Part shown: positions 52,582 through 60,754 of the stretch, one piece after another | Numbering within the stretch: position 1 is the first letter of the stretch | How the letters are laid out: each line of letters opens with the position of its first letter | Source of the DNA: Peribacillus asahii | GTDB lineage: Bacteria; Bacillota; Bacilli; Bacillales; DSM-1321 | DNA: 64,000 nt | NCBI RefSeq assembly: GCF_003570725.1 | Contig: NZ_QWVS01000021.1 | Span: 1 to 64,000 of the forward strand | Direction: 5' to 3' | Made by a program: the position numbers and the translations under genes | The notes under the pieces: generated by a model | The model's input: the letters and a program-made list of their open reading frames with translations, nothing else | What the model was told of the DNA's origin: nothing | Databases searched by the model: none

Positions 52582-53730
52582 ATGTCTCTTAATACATTTG
52601 TGATTCCAGAAATTATTTTCGGAAAGGGCTCCATTGAGCAGGTTGGAGATGCCTGCTCCCGCTTAGGTGCTAAAAACGTCTTTATTGTCAGTGATGCTGG
52701 AGTAGCTACGGCAGGATGGCTTAATATTGTCATGCAATCATGCAAACGTGCAGGGCTCGCTTTCTCCATCTATATTGATTCGACAACAAATCCGAAAGAC
52801 CGAGAAATCACAGCTGGCTGCCGCTCTTTTCTTCAAAATGAGTGCGACGCTATTATCGGTGTCGGCGGAGGCAGTGCGCTCGATGCAGCCAAAGCCATCG
52901 CCATCTTAGCGACTAATGGAGGAGACATTTGTGACTATGAAGGGATCGATAAAATCCACTCTCCCCTGCCTCCTATGGTAATGGTAATGACAACTGCAGG
53001 GTCTGGCTCAGAGGTATCACAATTTTCCGTTATCGTGGACTCTTTTCATCAAAAGAAAATGACCATTATTTCGAAATCGCTTGTCCCTGATATCGCCATT
53101 GTTGATCCAAACACATTAACAACGAAAGATGCTGAACTAACCGCAGCAACGGGCATGGATGTGTTAACACATGCGATTGAATCTTATGTGTCAATTGCCG
53201 CTACACCGCTTACTGATGTTCAGGCCAAAAATGCTTTATCACTTGTTTCACGCTATTTACGACCATCTGTTGCTTCCAAAAATAATAAAGAAGCAAAAGA
53301 GGCAATGGCTATGGCAAGCCTACAGGCTGGACTGGCCTTTTCTAATGCAATTTTAGGAGCAACCCATGCCATCTCCCATGCCATTGGCGGGAAATATTTA
53401 TTACCTCATGGAGAAATTAACACAATTCTGCTTCCTCATGTGATGGAGTTCAATCGAATTGCTTCCCCACAACGCTTTAGTGAATTAGCAGAAATAATGG
53501 GCATTGACACACGCACGCTAACAGAACAGCAAGCAGGTAATGCTGCGATTCAATTCGTCAGAGACTTATCCAATGATATTGGAACCCCAACATGTTTAGG
53601 TGATGTCGGGATTACGGAAGAAATGATTGGAACAATTGGCATATCAGCTCTAGAGGATCCCTGTATGATTACGAATCCGCGTGATATGTCCCTTGATCAA
53701 ATAAAAAGTTTACTCGTCAAAGCCTTATAA
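52582..53730 (+). CDS. Iron-containing alcohol dehydrogenase, ErcA-like
   Basis: 382 residues from the ATG at 52582 (nine bases after AGAGG). The group III alcohol dehydrogenase fold shows the nucleotide-binding GVGGGSALDAAK near residue 95 and metal ligands in GMDVLTHAIESY, GATHAISHAIGG and LPHGEIN, so catalysis should be possible. The sequence FVIPEIIFGKGS and the segment VSQFSVIVDS recall ErcA, an alcohol-dehydrogenase-like protein coupled to sensor kinases in Pseudomonas ethanol regulation. The kinase gene starts 16 nt downstream. I infer a sensing or regulatory enzyme, but a plain metabolic dehydrogenase is not excluded. Confidence 0.85.
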   Translation: MSLNTFVIPEIIFGKGSIEQVGDACSRLGAKNVFIVSDAGVATAGWLNIVMQSCKRAGLAFSIYIDSTTNPKDREITAGCRSFLQNECDAIIGVGGGSALDAAKAIAILATNGGDICDYEGIDKIHSPLPPMVMVMTTAGSGSEVSQFSVIVDSFHQKKMTIISKSLVPDIAIVDPNTLTTKDAELTAATGMDVLTHAIESYVSIAATPLTDVQAKNALSLVSRYLRPSVASKNNKEAKEAMAMASLQAGLAFSNAILGATHAISHAIGGKYLLPHGEINTILLPHVMEFNRIASPQRFSELAEIMGIDTRTLTEQQAGNAAIQFVRDLSNDIGTPTCLGDVGITEEMIGTIGISALEDPCMITNPRDMSLDQIKSLLVKAL

Positions 53731-53746
53731 TCATGAGGTGAAGAAT

Positions 53747-55363
53747 ATGAATAAAGACCAATTAATCGATTTACTCACCGGTGTAAAATCTTCAAAAAAA
53801 ACGTACTATACGGAACTAAAGAAAACAATTGATCAATTAAAACAGAAAAATATGCAGCTTGAAATCCTGAATGATTTAACTAAAAATATTCACATTGATA
53901 TGAGCATTGAGGAAATCTTACGCAATGTGATGAGTAAGCTAAAGCAGCTTATCACTTTTGATGATTGTCATTTATTTATCTTGCATGAGGAAGAGCCTTC
54001 TTTGCTCCACATTCATCCCGAGGAACATTGTGATCTCGAATCGGAGTTTAATACCCATATGCAGCAGCTTTCTCTTTATACGTCTGCCCTTCATGGCAAA
54101 CAATTAATTCATCTTCAAGTCGATCACTTACCTGCTCTCTATTCTGAGAAAAAACGGCTGCTTGCTTTAAGCATTGAAACCCTTTTATTAGTCCCTTTAT
54201 ACAGCAAAAATGAAGGGATTGGTGTTTTAACATTCGGCAGGAAAAACCAGAAGGAATGGAAACCTGAAGAATTAGACTTTCTTGAGCAGCTTTCTAATCA
54301 ATTAGCCATGACGCTTGAAAATGCAGCTCTTTATAAAGAAGTGCTTCGCGCAAAACAAGAATGGGAAGACACCTTTAAGGCAGTGGAAGACATGATTGTT
54401 GTATTCGACCGTCAAATTGCCCTATACAAGTGCAATGATTCGGCGAAAAGCTTTTCCGCTCTTGAAGCTGTCATAGATCAGGCAAAACCACTCATCCAAG
54501 ATACATTCTCTTCCCAAAAGCCAAAATTTCAAGAAATTCTGCTTCCAAACGACATCATTTTGGAAATGAATACGTACCCTATTCAAAATAAGGAACAACA
54601 AGTATACGGTGTCATTGCCTACTTTAAAAATGTAACCGTAAAACGGCAGATTCAAGCCCAACTGCTTCATGCCGGCAAGCTCGGCGCCATTGGTGAAATG
54701 GCTGCTGGTGTCGCTCACGAATTAAACAGCCCGTTAACAGCCATTCTTGGAAACTCACAACTTTTGCTAAGAAATACCCCTCCTGAACATCAGGATTACC
54801 CTTTACTAACGGATATTAAAAACTGCGGGGACCGCTGCAAACAAATTGTGAAAAGCCTTCTTACCTTTTCAAGACAGGATGAATACAAATTTCAGCATTA
54901 CTCAGTGAACGAAGCTATTCATCAAGTTCTTAATCTATTAAAGTTTCAGCTTGAAAAAAATGCGATTTCGATTCGTCTTTCTTTACAAAAAGATCTACCG
55001 CCTATAGTTGGTAGTCAGCCGCATATTGAACAAATTATTATCAATTTACTGTTAAATGCTAAATATGCCTTAGATGTTTCTACATCAACAGAAAAACAGC
55101 TCGATATTCAATCCTATCTTGATTCCAACTCTATTATTATCGCCGTTACAGATAACGGAATTGGGATTGAGGCAGAGCGTTTACCACTTATTTTTCACCC
55201 TTTTCATACAACAAAGGAACGCGATAAAGGCACCGGACTTGGGTTATCAGTCAGTCTTGGAATCGCCAATGATCACGGCGGCACGATTGAAGTTGAAAGT
55301 GTAGACGGTCACGGAAGCACATTTCGCTTAAAACTCCCTTTACTAAATGAGGTGATTACATGA
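53747..55363 (+). CDS. Cytoplasmic sensor histidine kinase (GAF-PAS-HisKA-HATPase)
   Basis: 538 residues from the ATG at 53747, with GAGGTG upstream. No membrane segment is present. The order is an N-terminal coiled coil (about 15-45), GAF (about 52-190), PAS (about 205-300), HisKA with the phospho-site in GVAHELNSPLTAILGN (His near residue 328) and HATPase_c (DNGIGIE, GTGLGLSVS). The NtrB-like HELNSPL box suits an NtrC-type partner. It overlaps that regulator's gene by 4 nt. It should sense a soluble cytoplasmic signal, perhaps through the adjacent iron dehydrogenase. Confidence 0.92.
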   Translation: MNKDQLIDLLTGVKSSKKTYYTELKKTIDQLKQKNMQLEILNDLTKNIHIDMSIEEILRNVMSKLKQLITFDDCHLFILHEEEPSLLHIHPEEHCDLESEFNTHMQQLSLYTSALHGKQLIHLQVDHLPALYSEKKRLLALSIETLLLVPLYSKNEGIGVLTFGRKNQKEWKPEELDFLEQLSNQLAMTLENAALYKEVLRAKQEWEDTFKAVEDMIVVFDRQIALYKCNDSAKSFSALEAVIDQAKPLIQDTFSSQKPKFQEILLPNDIILEMNTYPIQNKEQQVYGVIAYFKNVTVKRQIQAQLLHAGKLGAIGEMAAGVAHELNSPLTAILGNSQLLLRNTPPEHQDYPLLTDIKNCGDRCKQIVKSLLTFSRQDEYKFQHYSVNEAIHQVLNLLKFQLEKNAISIRLSLQKDLPPIVGSQPHIEQIIINLLLNAKYALDVSTSTEKQLDIQSYLDSNSIIIAVTDNGIGIEAERLPLIFHPFHTTKERDKGTGLGLSVSLGIANDHGGTIEVESVDGHGSTFRLKLPLLNEVIT

Positions 55364-56790
55364 TTAATCTGCTTATTGCGGATGATGAAAAGGAAGTTGG
55401 CACTTTCTTATCCCGTCTGTTTACTTTAAAAGGCTATCATGTTCAGGTTGTTAACAGCGGTCAACAATTTTATGAACTCGACTTCCATAATCATCATTTC
55501 CATGTGGCCATGATTGATTTAAAGCTGCCAGACTGTGACGGACTTTCCCTTTTGCGGCACTTAAAAACGCTGCAACCTCGCTGCAAGGCACTCATTATGA
55601 CTGGCTATAGTACAATCAAAACCGCTGTAGAAGCGATGAAGCTTGGTGCAAGTGACTATATGGAAAAGCCTTTTGATGATATCTCTGTCCTCGAAGCACA
55701 AGTGGAAAATCTATTAAACCATTGTACTGCTCAACATCAGCAAGTCGTACATAAACTCGCTCATGATTCAGGACTCATTATGGGAGAACGCACCTCCATG
55801 TCAGCACTTCTTGAAACAGCATACAAAGTGGCTCAAAAATCTGTAAACGTATTGATTGAAGGAGAAACAGGTACTGGTAAAGAGGTCCTCTCCCGATTCA
55901 TTCATCTAGCTAGCCCACGAAGCCATGAGCCCTTTATTGCCCTTAATTGCGGGGCCATTTCTGAATCTCTCTTAGAAAGTGAATTATTTGGACATGAAAA
56001 AGGGGCATTTACTGGAGCAACTCAGCAAAGAAAAGGGTTCTTTGAAATTGCCGGAAATGGGACGCTTTTTCTCGATGAAATTGCCGATGCGAGCCCAGCT
56101 ATTCAAGTAAAGCTGCTTAGAGTACTAGAAACTAGAGAATTTATGCGTGTTGGCAGCAGTCAAATACTACACACTAACGCCCGATTAGTGGCTGCCTCTA
56201 ATGAAAATTTGCAGCAGGCAGTGATGAAAGGAAAATTTCGCGAAGATTTATACTATCGTCTGAACGTCGTGAAGCTCGATATCCCAGCCCTGCGCCACAG
56301 GAAAGCCGATATTCCGCTGCTCATTGAACATCTAACTGAACGAAATGGACAGGCTAACAGGACATTTTCAGACTGTGCAATTGAAAAACTGCAACGCTAT
56401 GATTGGCCCGGCAATATCCGTGAGCTGTCCAATGTAATAACAAGAACACTCACATTGACTGACTCTGAACAGACAATAATAGCAGAAGATATCGTGCTGC
56501 CGAACAATCACGTACTCCAACCAAATATAGAGACAAAAGCTGTCCAAACGATAATAAATGATCCCCTTACTGAATGGAGAAAAAGGCTTGTTGAAGACTT
56601 TCAGCAAAAAAAGGAAATGGATCTCACTGACCTGCTATCAGAAATAAAAAAGCTAGAATCTATTGTTAGCAAGGAAATTGTCCTGCAAGCTCTCCAACAA
56701 ACATACGGCAACCGCAATGAAGCAGCTAAACGACTTCATATCTCGATGCGAAAGCTGCGGTATATTTTAAATGAAAAGAATCATTCATAG
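55360..56790 (+). CDS. NtrC-class sigma-54 response regulator
   Basis: 476 residues: receiver domain (1-120, phospho-acceptor in AMIDLKLPD), AAA+ sigma-54 activator domain (about 140-370; Walker A GETGTGKE, GAFTGA in HEKGAFTGATQQ, Walker B FLDEIADA) and a C-terminal Fis-type HTH (GNRNEAAKRLHISMRKL). The intact GAFTGA loop means it can contact sigma-54. It is coupled to the kinase gene. A sigma-54 promoter lies upstream of the alcohol dehydrogenase gene that faces it (58000-58016), the probable target. Confidence 0.93.
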   Translation: MINLLIADDEKEVGTFLSRLFTLKGYHVQVVNSGQQFYELDFHNHHFHVAMIDLKLPDCDGLSLLRHLKTLQPRCKALIMTGYSTIKTAVEAMKLGASDYMEKPFDDISVLEAQVENLLNHCTAQHQQVVHKLAHDSGLIMGERTSMSALLETAYKVAQKSVNVLIEGETGTGKEVLSRFIHLASPRSHEPFIALNCGAISESLLESELFGHEKGAFTGATQQRKGFFEIAGNGTLFLDEIADASPAIQVKLLRVLETREFMRVGSSQILHTNARLVAASNENLQQAVMKGKFREDLYYRLNVVKLDIPALRHRKADIPLLIEHLTERNGQANRTFSDCAIEKLQRYDWPGNIRELSNVITRTLTLTDSEQTIIAEDIVLPNNHVLQPNIETKAVQTIINDPLTEWRKRLVEDFQQKKEMDLTDLLSEIKKLESIVSKEIVLQALQQTYGNRNEAAKRLHISMRKLRYILNEKNHS

Positions 56791-56804
56791 ATATTTGCTC
56801 CGTA

Positions 56805-56844
56805 AGAAAAGAAGCTAGCAATCCTTTAAGCTAGCTTCTTTTCT
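56805..56844. terminator. Bidirectional terminator between regulator and adh genes
   Basis: Perfect 15-bp stem AGAAAAGAAGCTAGC / GCTAGCTTCTTTTCT with a 10-nt loop. Confidence 0.88.
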
Positions 56845-56852
56845 ATCAATCT

Positions 56853-57926
56853 CTATTCCATTGTTAATACAACACGGCCATTAATTTCGCCTTTATCTAA
56901 ACGTTCGAACACTTCATTAATGTTATCAAGCGGTTTTGTTTCAATATTTGTACGTACCTTGCCTTCTGCTGCAAATTGAATCGCTTCCTGAAGGTCTTTT
57001 CTTGTCCCAACAATTGAACCTTTCACCGTTACTCCATTTAACACGGTATCAAAGATTGGAATTGGCAATTCGGCATTCGGAAGGCCAACAGCTACCAATG
57101 TTCCCCCACGCTTCACGGATTTATATGCTTGTTCAAACGCTTTTTTCGTAACAGCAACAGAAATAGCTGCCTGAACGCCGCCCACTTTATTTTGAATATC
57201 TTCAATTGGATCTGTTTTTAGGCCATTGATTGTTAAATCCGCTCCTAATTCTTTCGCAAGATCCAGCTTGTCATCTTGAATATCGACTGCAACAACGTTA
57301 AAGCCCATTGCTTTTGCATATTGAAGAGCTACGTGACCTAGTCCGCCAATCCCATAAATCGCTACCCAATCACCTGGCTTTGCTTCTGATACTTTCAATG
57401 CTTTATACGTCGTCACCCCTGCGCAGAAGATTGGAGAAATCTCCGCAAAATCAAGACCTTCTGGGATTTTCACAACGTATTGTGCTGGAGCTTTACAGTA
57501 CTCAGCATATGCTCCATCTATTGAATAGCCTGCATTCAATTGTTTAGGGCAAAGCGTTTCGCGTCCTGTTAAGCAATATTCACATTCCCCACATGCCGAA
57601 TACAACCACGGAATCCCAACGCGATCACCAACTTTTAAGGACGTCACGCCTTCTGCTACTTTTTCAATAATACCCACGCCCTCATGACCTGGAATAAGTG
57701 GCAACTTCGGTTTAACTGGCCAGTCTCCATGTGCCGCATGAAGGTCAGTATGACATACACCACACGCTTTAATCTTCACTAGAATTTCTCCATATTCTAA
57801 TTCAGGAACAGGGACATTTTTAATTTCAAGCTTTTGATTAAATTCATTAACTACTGCCGCTTTCATTGTTTTAACCTCTTGACCTGCCTTTACTTTTACC
57901 GTGCTTCCTTGATTTGCTGCGCTCAT
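56853..57926 (-). CDS. Zinc-dependent alcohol dehydrogenase (AdhT/AdhP type)
   Basis: 357 residues. The medium-chain dehydrogenase has the catalytic zinc site ([21 protein letters not shown]), the structural zinc cysteines ([15 protein letters not shown]) and the NAD site [11 protein letters not shown]. It oxidises ethanol or reduces acetaldehyde and related aldehydes. Homologues begin at MKAAVVNEF; here a 20-residue extension precedes it. Both starts (57926 with GGGAGG, 57866 with AGAGG) have ribosome binding sites, so two forms are possible. Control by sigma-54 and the adjacent NtrC-type system is strongly suggested by the upstream sequence. Confidence 0.93.
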   Translation of the reverse strand: MSAANQGSTVKVKAGQEVKTMKAAVVNEFNQKLEIKNVPVPELEYGEILVKIKACGVCHTDLHAAHGDWPVKPKLPLIPGHEGVGIIEKVAEGVTSLKVGDRVGIPWLYSACGECEYCLTGRETLCPKQLNAGYSIDGAYAEYCKAPAQYVVKIPEGLDFAEISPIFCAGVTTYKALKVSEAKPGDWVAIYGIGGLGHVALQYAKAMGFNVVAVDIQDDKLDLAKELGADLTINGLKTDPIEDIQNKVGGVQAAISVAVTKKAFEQAYKSVKRGGTLVAVGLPNAELPIPIFDTVLNGVTVKGSIVGTRKDLQEAIQFAAEGKVRTNIETKPLDNINEVFERLDKGEINGRVVLTME

Positions 57927-57999
57927 GCTTCATTTCCTCCCTTTTCTAGCGGCGTCTTTCTAAAAATGACGCCCTTTTTTAACTTCACTTACTATATAA

Positions 58000-58016
58000 T
58001 GCAAGTCGCATGCCAA
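58000..58016 (-). promoter_or_regulatory. Sigma-54 (-24/-12) promoter of the adh gene
   Basis: On the minus strand TTGGCATGCGACTTGCA matches the sigma-54 consensus YTGGCACGN4TTGCA at nearly every fixed position, with the required 10 nt between GG and GC. The start site would lie near 57990, leaving a leader of about 64 nt that holds a GGCGTC / GACGCC hairpin (57951-57973). Confidence 0.85.
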
Positions 58017-58125
58017 CATAAAGCGCTTACAAAATCAAGGTTTTCACATATTAAGCGGCCGAAAAAACGGCTATTTCTAACATAAATCCGGCTCATTTTA
58101 GACGGTATAAGGAATGACAGGTTAA

Positions 58126-58202
58126 TTGGCATGATTTCTCTTGTATTTGGCGCGATTCTCTAACAAACCCGCATGATTTTCCTTATATTTGGCATGATTT
58201 CT
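58126..58202. repeat. Four short repeats at about 20-bp spacing upstream of the adh promoter
   Basis: TTGGCATGATTTCTC (58126), TTTGGCGCGATTCTC (58146), CCGCATGATTTTCC (58169) and TTTGGCATGATTTCT (58188). The spacing of 19-22 bp keeps them on roughly one face of the helix. They lie about 110-190 bp upstream of the -12 element, where NtrC-class enhancer sites are usually found. Confidence 0.6.
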
Positions 58203-58231
58203 AAAAAAGTAATCTGTTTCAAAGTAAAAAA

Positions 58232-58269
58232 ACCCTAAATCAAGAACAATCATGTCCTCGATTTAGGGT
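58232..58269 (-). terminator. Terminator of the purC gene
   Basis: Stem ACCCTAAATC / GATTTAGGGT with an 18-nt loop, followed on the minus strand by TTTTTTTACTTT. Confidence 0.8.
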
Positions 58270-58275
58270 CATTTC

Positions 58276-58962
58276 TTACGCTTCTAACATTAATTTTTCT
58301 AATTGAAGCGGTTCGATATATTCACCGTTTTTATACGCACGCATATTTCCACCTGAAATTTCATCGATTAACACGATTTCTTTCCCTTCGCCCACTCGAC
58401 CAAATTCAAATTTAATATCGTATAGTTCAATATCTTTTTTCGCTAGTTCTGCTTTGACAACATTACCAATTTGCTGAGTCAAATCTTTTAACACTGCATA
58501 TTCAGCTTTTGTTAAAATACCTAGCATATCTAGTGCATCCTCACTGATTGGCGGATCTTGACGATCATCATCTTTCAATGTTACTTCTACGAATGCATCT
58601 AATGCTTGGCCTTCTTCCGCATACAATCCGTAACGACGCAAGAAGCTGCCAACAGCACGGTAACGACAGATAACTTCTAACCCTTTACCGAATACAGTAG
58701 CGGGTCTAACCGTCATGGTTGCTTCATCAATGTTTGCATCTATGTAATGAGTAGGAATTCCTTGTTCCTTCAATACTTCAAAAAAGTGCTTTGTTAAACT
58801 AAGTCCAGCGCGACCCGCTCCTTCTAAAGTTAAACCGACCGTGTTAGCACCTGGATCAAATACACCATTCTCACCTGTTACATCGTCTTTAAACTTTAAT
58901 AAATAATTACCGTCCTCAAGTTCAAATACGTTTTTCGTTTTACCTGTGTAAATAAGTTTCAT
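58276..58962 (-). CDS. purC: SAICAR synthetase (PurC), stand-alone paralogue
   Basis: 228 residues from the ATG at 58962, with GAGAGG upstream; the 18-codon extension to 59016 is not supported. The start MKLIYTGKTKNVFELEDGNY and the later CRYRAVGSFLRRYG and IDEISGGNMR fit SAICAR synthetase, which joins aspartate to CAIR in purine synthesis. The usual Bacillus enzyme begins with a KxxLLYEGKAKKIY-type sequence and sits in the pur operon; here the N-terminus differs and no other pur gene is near. It may be a second copy with separate regulation. Confidence 0.85.
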   Translation of the reverse strand: MKLIYTGKTKNVFELEDGNYLLKFKDDVTGENGVFDPGANTVGLTLEGAGRAGLSLTKHFFEVLKEQGIPTHYIDANIDEATMTVRPATVFGKGLEVICRYRAVGSFLRRYGLYAEEGQALDAFVEVTLKDDDRQDPPISEDALDMLGILTKAEYAVLKDLTQQIGNVVKAELAKKDIELYDIKFEFGRVGEGKEIVLIDEISGGNMRAYKNGEYIEPLQLEKLMLEA

Positions 58963-59178
58963 CGTATAATTCCTCTCTGCATGAACTAGAATAACTTTCG
59001 CCCCTAAGTATATCATTTTTTTGAAAAATCAATTAATAGCAAATAAGTATTGGACGACGTACCTTTTTTGTAATCCCTCTCTTTTTTATCAGTCTTATTT
59101 CATTCACGCTCTAATCTGCAAATTCCTTGAAACCTATCAAGTTATTAATCGTAGATAGCTATAAGTAAAGGTGACAAC

Positions 59179-59442
59179 TTGAAAATTGCATTATGGATCA
59201 TATTAGGGAGTGTCGTTTGCATCGGCCTGGCGGTAGGAATTGGAATATACATGTTTCAAAAGGACTTAAAAAAGACGAAGCCTGAATATATTGTACAATT
59301 TATAAAGGAGAATGCTGGGAAAGAAAACGTTTCAGTGTCTATCAATTATAATAATGAAGATTGGATCAAAATGAAGCCTCATTCCAAATTGCAATTGGAT
59401 ATTTTCGGATATAAGCTAGCGATGTGTATTTTTAGTTTTTGA
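59179..59442 (+). pseudogene. Truncated beta-lactamase-like serine hydrolase gene
   Basis: 87 codons. A TTG start with AAGGTG upstream, a membrane anchor (about 4-27) and the segment KENVSVSINYNNEDWIKMKP followed by HSKL match the start of class A beta-lactamase-like hydrolases, where the next residues would be PLAST.K with the catalytic serine. The match ends exactly before that motif (near 59390), and the last 15 codons are unrelated. The catalytic domain is missing, so this is a broken gene. Confidence 0.6.
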
Positions 59443-59643
59443 ACAGCTAAACTTCGATCTCCGGCGATATGATTTTCCGTAATAATACAAGCTTTATGTC
59501 TAACTCTTGACTGATTTTTTCTACCTTTAAATCTGAAAAACCTTTTTTTAGTTAAACCACCCGTTAGTATGTCCAAGTTTGATAGATTACTTACCACCGG
59601 TTTAATTTTTTTACAAATGGTCATCCTACTTTTAACCAATTCC

Positions 59644-60642
59644 CTAATTATATAGTACAGCTTTTAAAATTTTTTGATTTACACTGTCTTCAAACGCCCG
59701 TTCCGCTTCCACTAAAGGAAAAAATGAAATAATGTCCCTTAATTGATCTTTATATTCAATTAATAGTTTACTAGCATCATCATAATCTACAGGATCACAC
59801 CCATAACTTGTTATTAAAGGCCATTCATTGCGAACCAAGTCCGTTAAAAACAACATAGTTTCTTGCTCATAAAGAGCTACTACAACAGTTTTTCCTCCTT
59901 TCTTTAAGTGGTTAAAACTTGTTTTTAGAGCTACAGGTGACCCGGAACACTCAAATATGTAATCTACAGGAACTTCCAATCTTTGCTTATCAGCGATTAG
60001 AGCAGTCATACCAAAGTTACTAGCTTTTGATAGCCTATATTCATAATCCTTTTCTAATCCTGAAAGAACGACATTTGCTTTTTTATGAGCACATATTAAA
60101 CCAACAAAGAATCCTATAATACCAGGACCTTGTACTAGAATATTATCTTCAGCATCTATATTTGTAACTTTTTTAACAGCATGAACCGCGATTGACATAG
60201 GCTCTATAAGTGCTGCGATATCTATCGGTAACTCACGATCGATTTCTTTAATAAAATTGACATTCGTTTTCACAAACTGAGTCATACCACCGTCAAAATG
60301 AAGACCAATGACTTGATTGTTAAAGCATATAGAATATTTTCCCCGTTCACAGTTTTCACATTCATTGCAATAGTGCATAGACTCAATTATCACATTTTTA
60401 TTAATCAAGTGTCTGTTCTCTTCATCAAACACTTCTATAACTTTACCGGAAATTTCATGACCGAGAGTAGTATTTACTTTTACAAACTCGTACCCCCTAG
60501 AATGACTAAAAGCATGAAGATCACTTCCACAAACTCCGCAATAAGCAACCTCAACAAGTATTTCACCGGCATGTAAAACAGGCCTGCCTCTTTCTTGCAA
60601 CTTTATTTTTTGCGGTAAACTTGATTTCACGACAGCTTTCAT
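59644..60642 (-). CDS. Zinc-type medium-chain dehydrogenase (MDR family)
   Basis: 332 residues. Catalytic zinc ligands appear as CGVCGSDLHAF and TLGHEISG, structural zinc cysteines as CNECENCERGKYSIC, and the NAD-binding site as VQGPGIIGFFVG. It resembles polyol or threonine-type dehydrogenases. It is last in a minus-strand catabolic cluster, downstream of an SDR gene and separated from it by a large palindrome (60675-60708). The substrate is unknown; a sugar alcohol or hydroxy compound is likely. Confidence 0.85.
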   Translation of the reverse strand: MKAVVKSSLPQKIKLQERGRPVLHAGEILVEVAYCGVCGSDLHAFSHSRGYEFVKVNTTLGHEISGKVIEVFDEENRHLINKNVIIESMHYCNECENCERGKYSICFNNQVIGLHFDGGMTQFVKTNVNFIKEIDRELPIDIAALIEPMSIAVHAVKKVTNIDAEDNILVQGPGIIGFFVGLICAHKKANVVLSGLEKDYEYRLSKASNFGMTALIADKQRLEVPVDYIFECSGSPVALKTSFNHLKKGGKTVVVALYEQETMLFLTDLVRNEWPLITSYGCDPVDYDDASKLLIEYKDQLRDIISFFPLVEAERAFEDSVNQKILKAVLYN

Positions 60643-60674
60643 GATATCACTTCCTTTTTTGATTTAGACTATGT

Positions 60675-60708
60675 TAAAGCGTGCGAAATGGCCATTTCGC
60701 ACGCTTTA
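60675..60708. other. Perfect 34-bp palindrome between the SDR and MDR genes
   Basis: Arms TAAAGCGTGCGAAATGG and CCATTTCGCACGCTTTA (17 bp each) meet without a spacer. In RNA it would fold into a strong hairpin with a 4-6-nt loop. TTTAACATAG follows on the minus strand, so it may attenuate transcription into the MDR gene or serve as an operator. Confidence 0.7.
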
Positions 60709-60754
60709 GTCAAAAATGATAACAATCAATCTAGTTCTTTAATAGAGCTTTGGT

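Noticed and set aside
58126-58145. Second sigma-54 promoter at TTGGCATGATTT
   Set aside because: The GC dinucleotide required ten bases after GG is missing.
58126-58202. Short CRISPR-like array
   Set aside because: Repeats are only about 12-15 bp, imperfect, with spacers of a few bases, and there are no cas genes.
59379-59639. 86-codon minus-strand frame after the MDR gene
   Set aside because: The composition is protein-like but I recognise no family, the start lacks a ribosome binding site and it overlaps the truncated hydrolase; left as unresolved instead of annotated.
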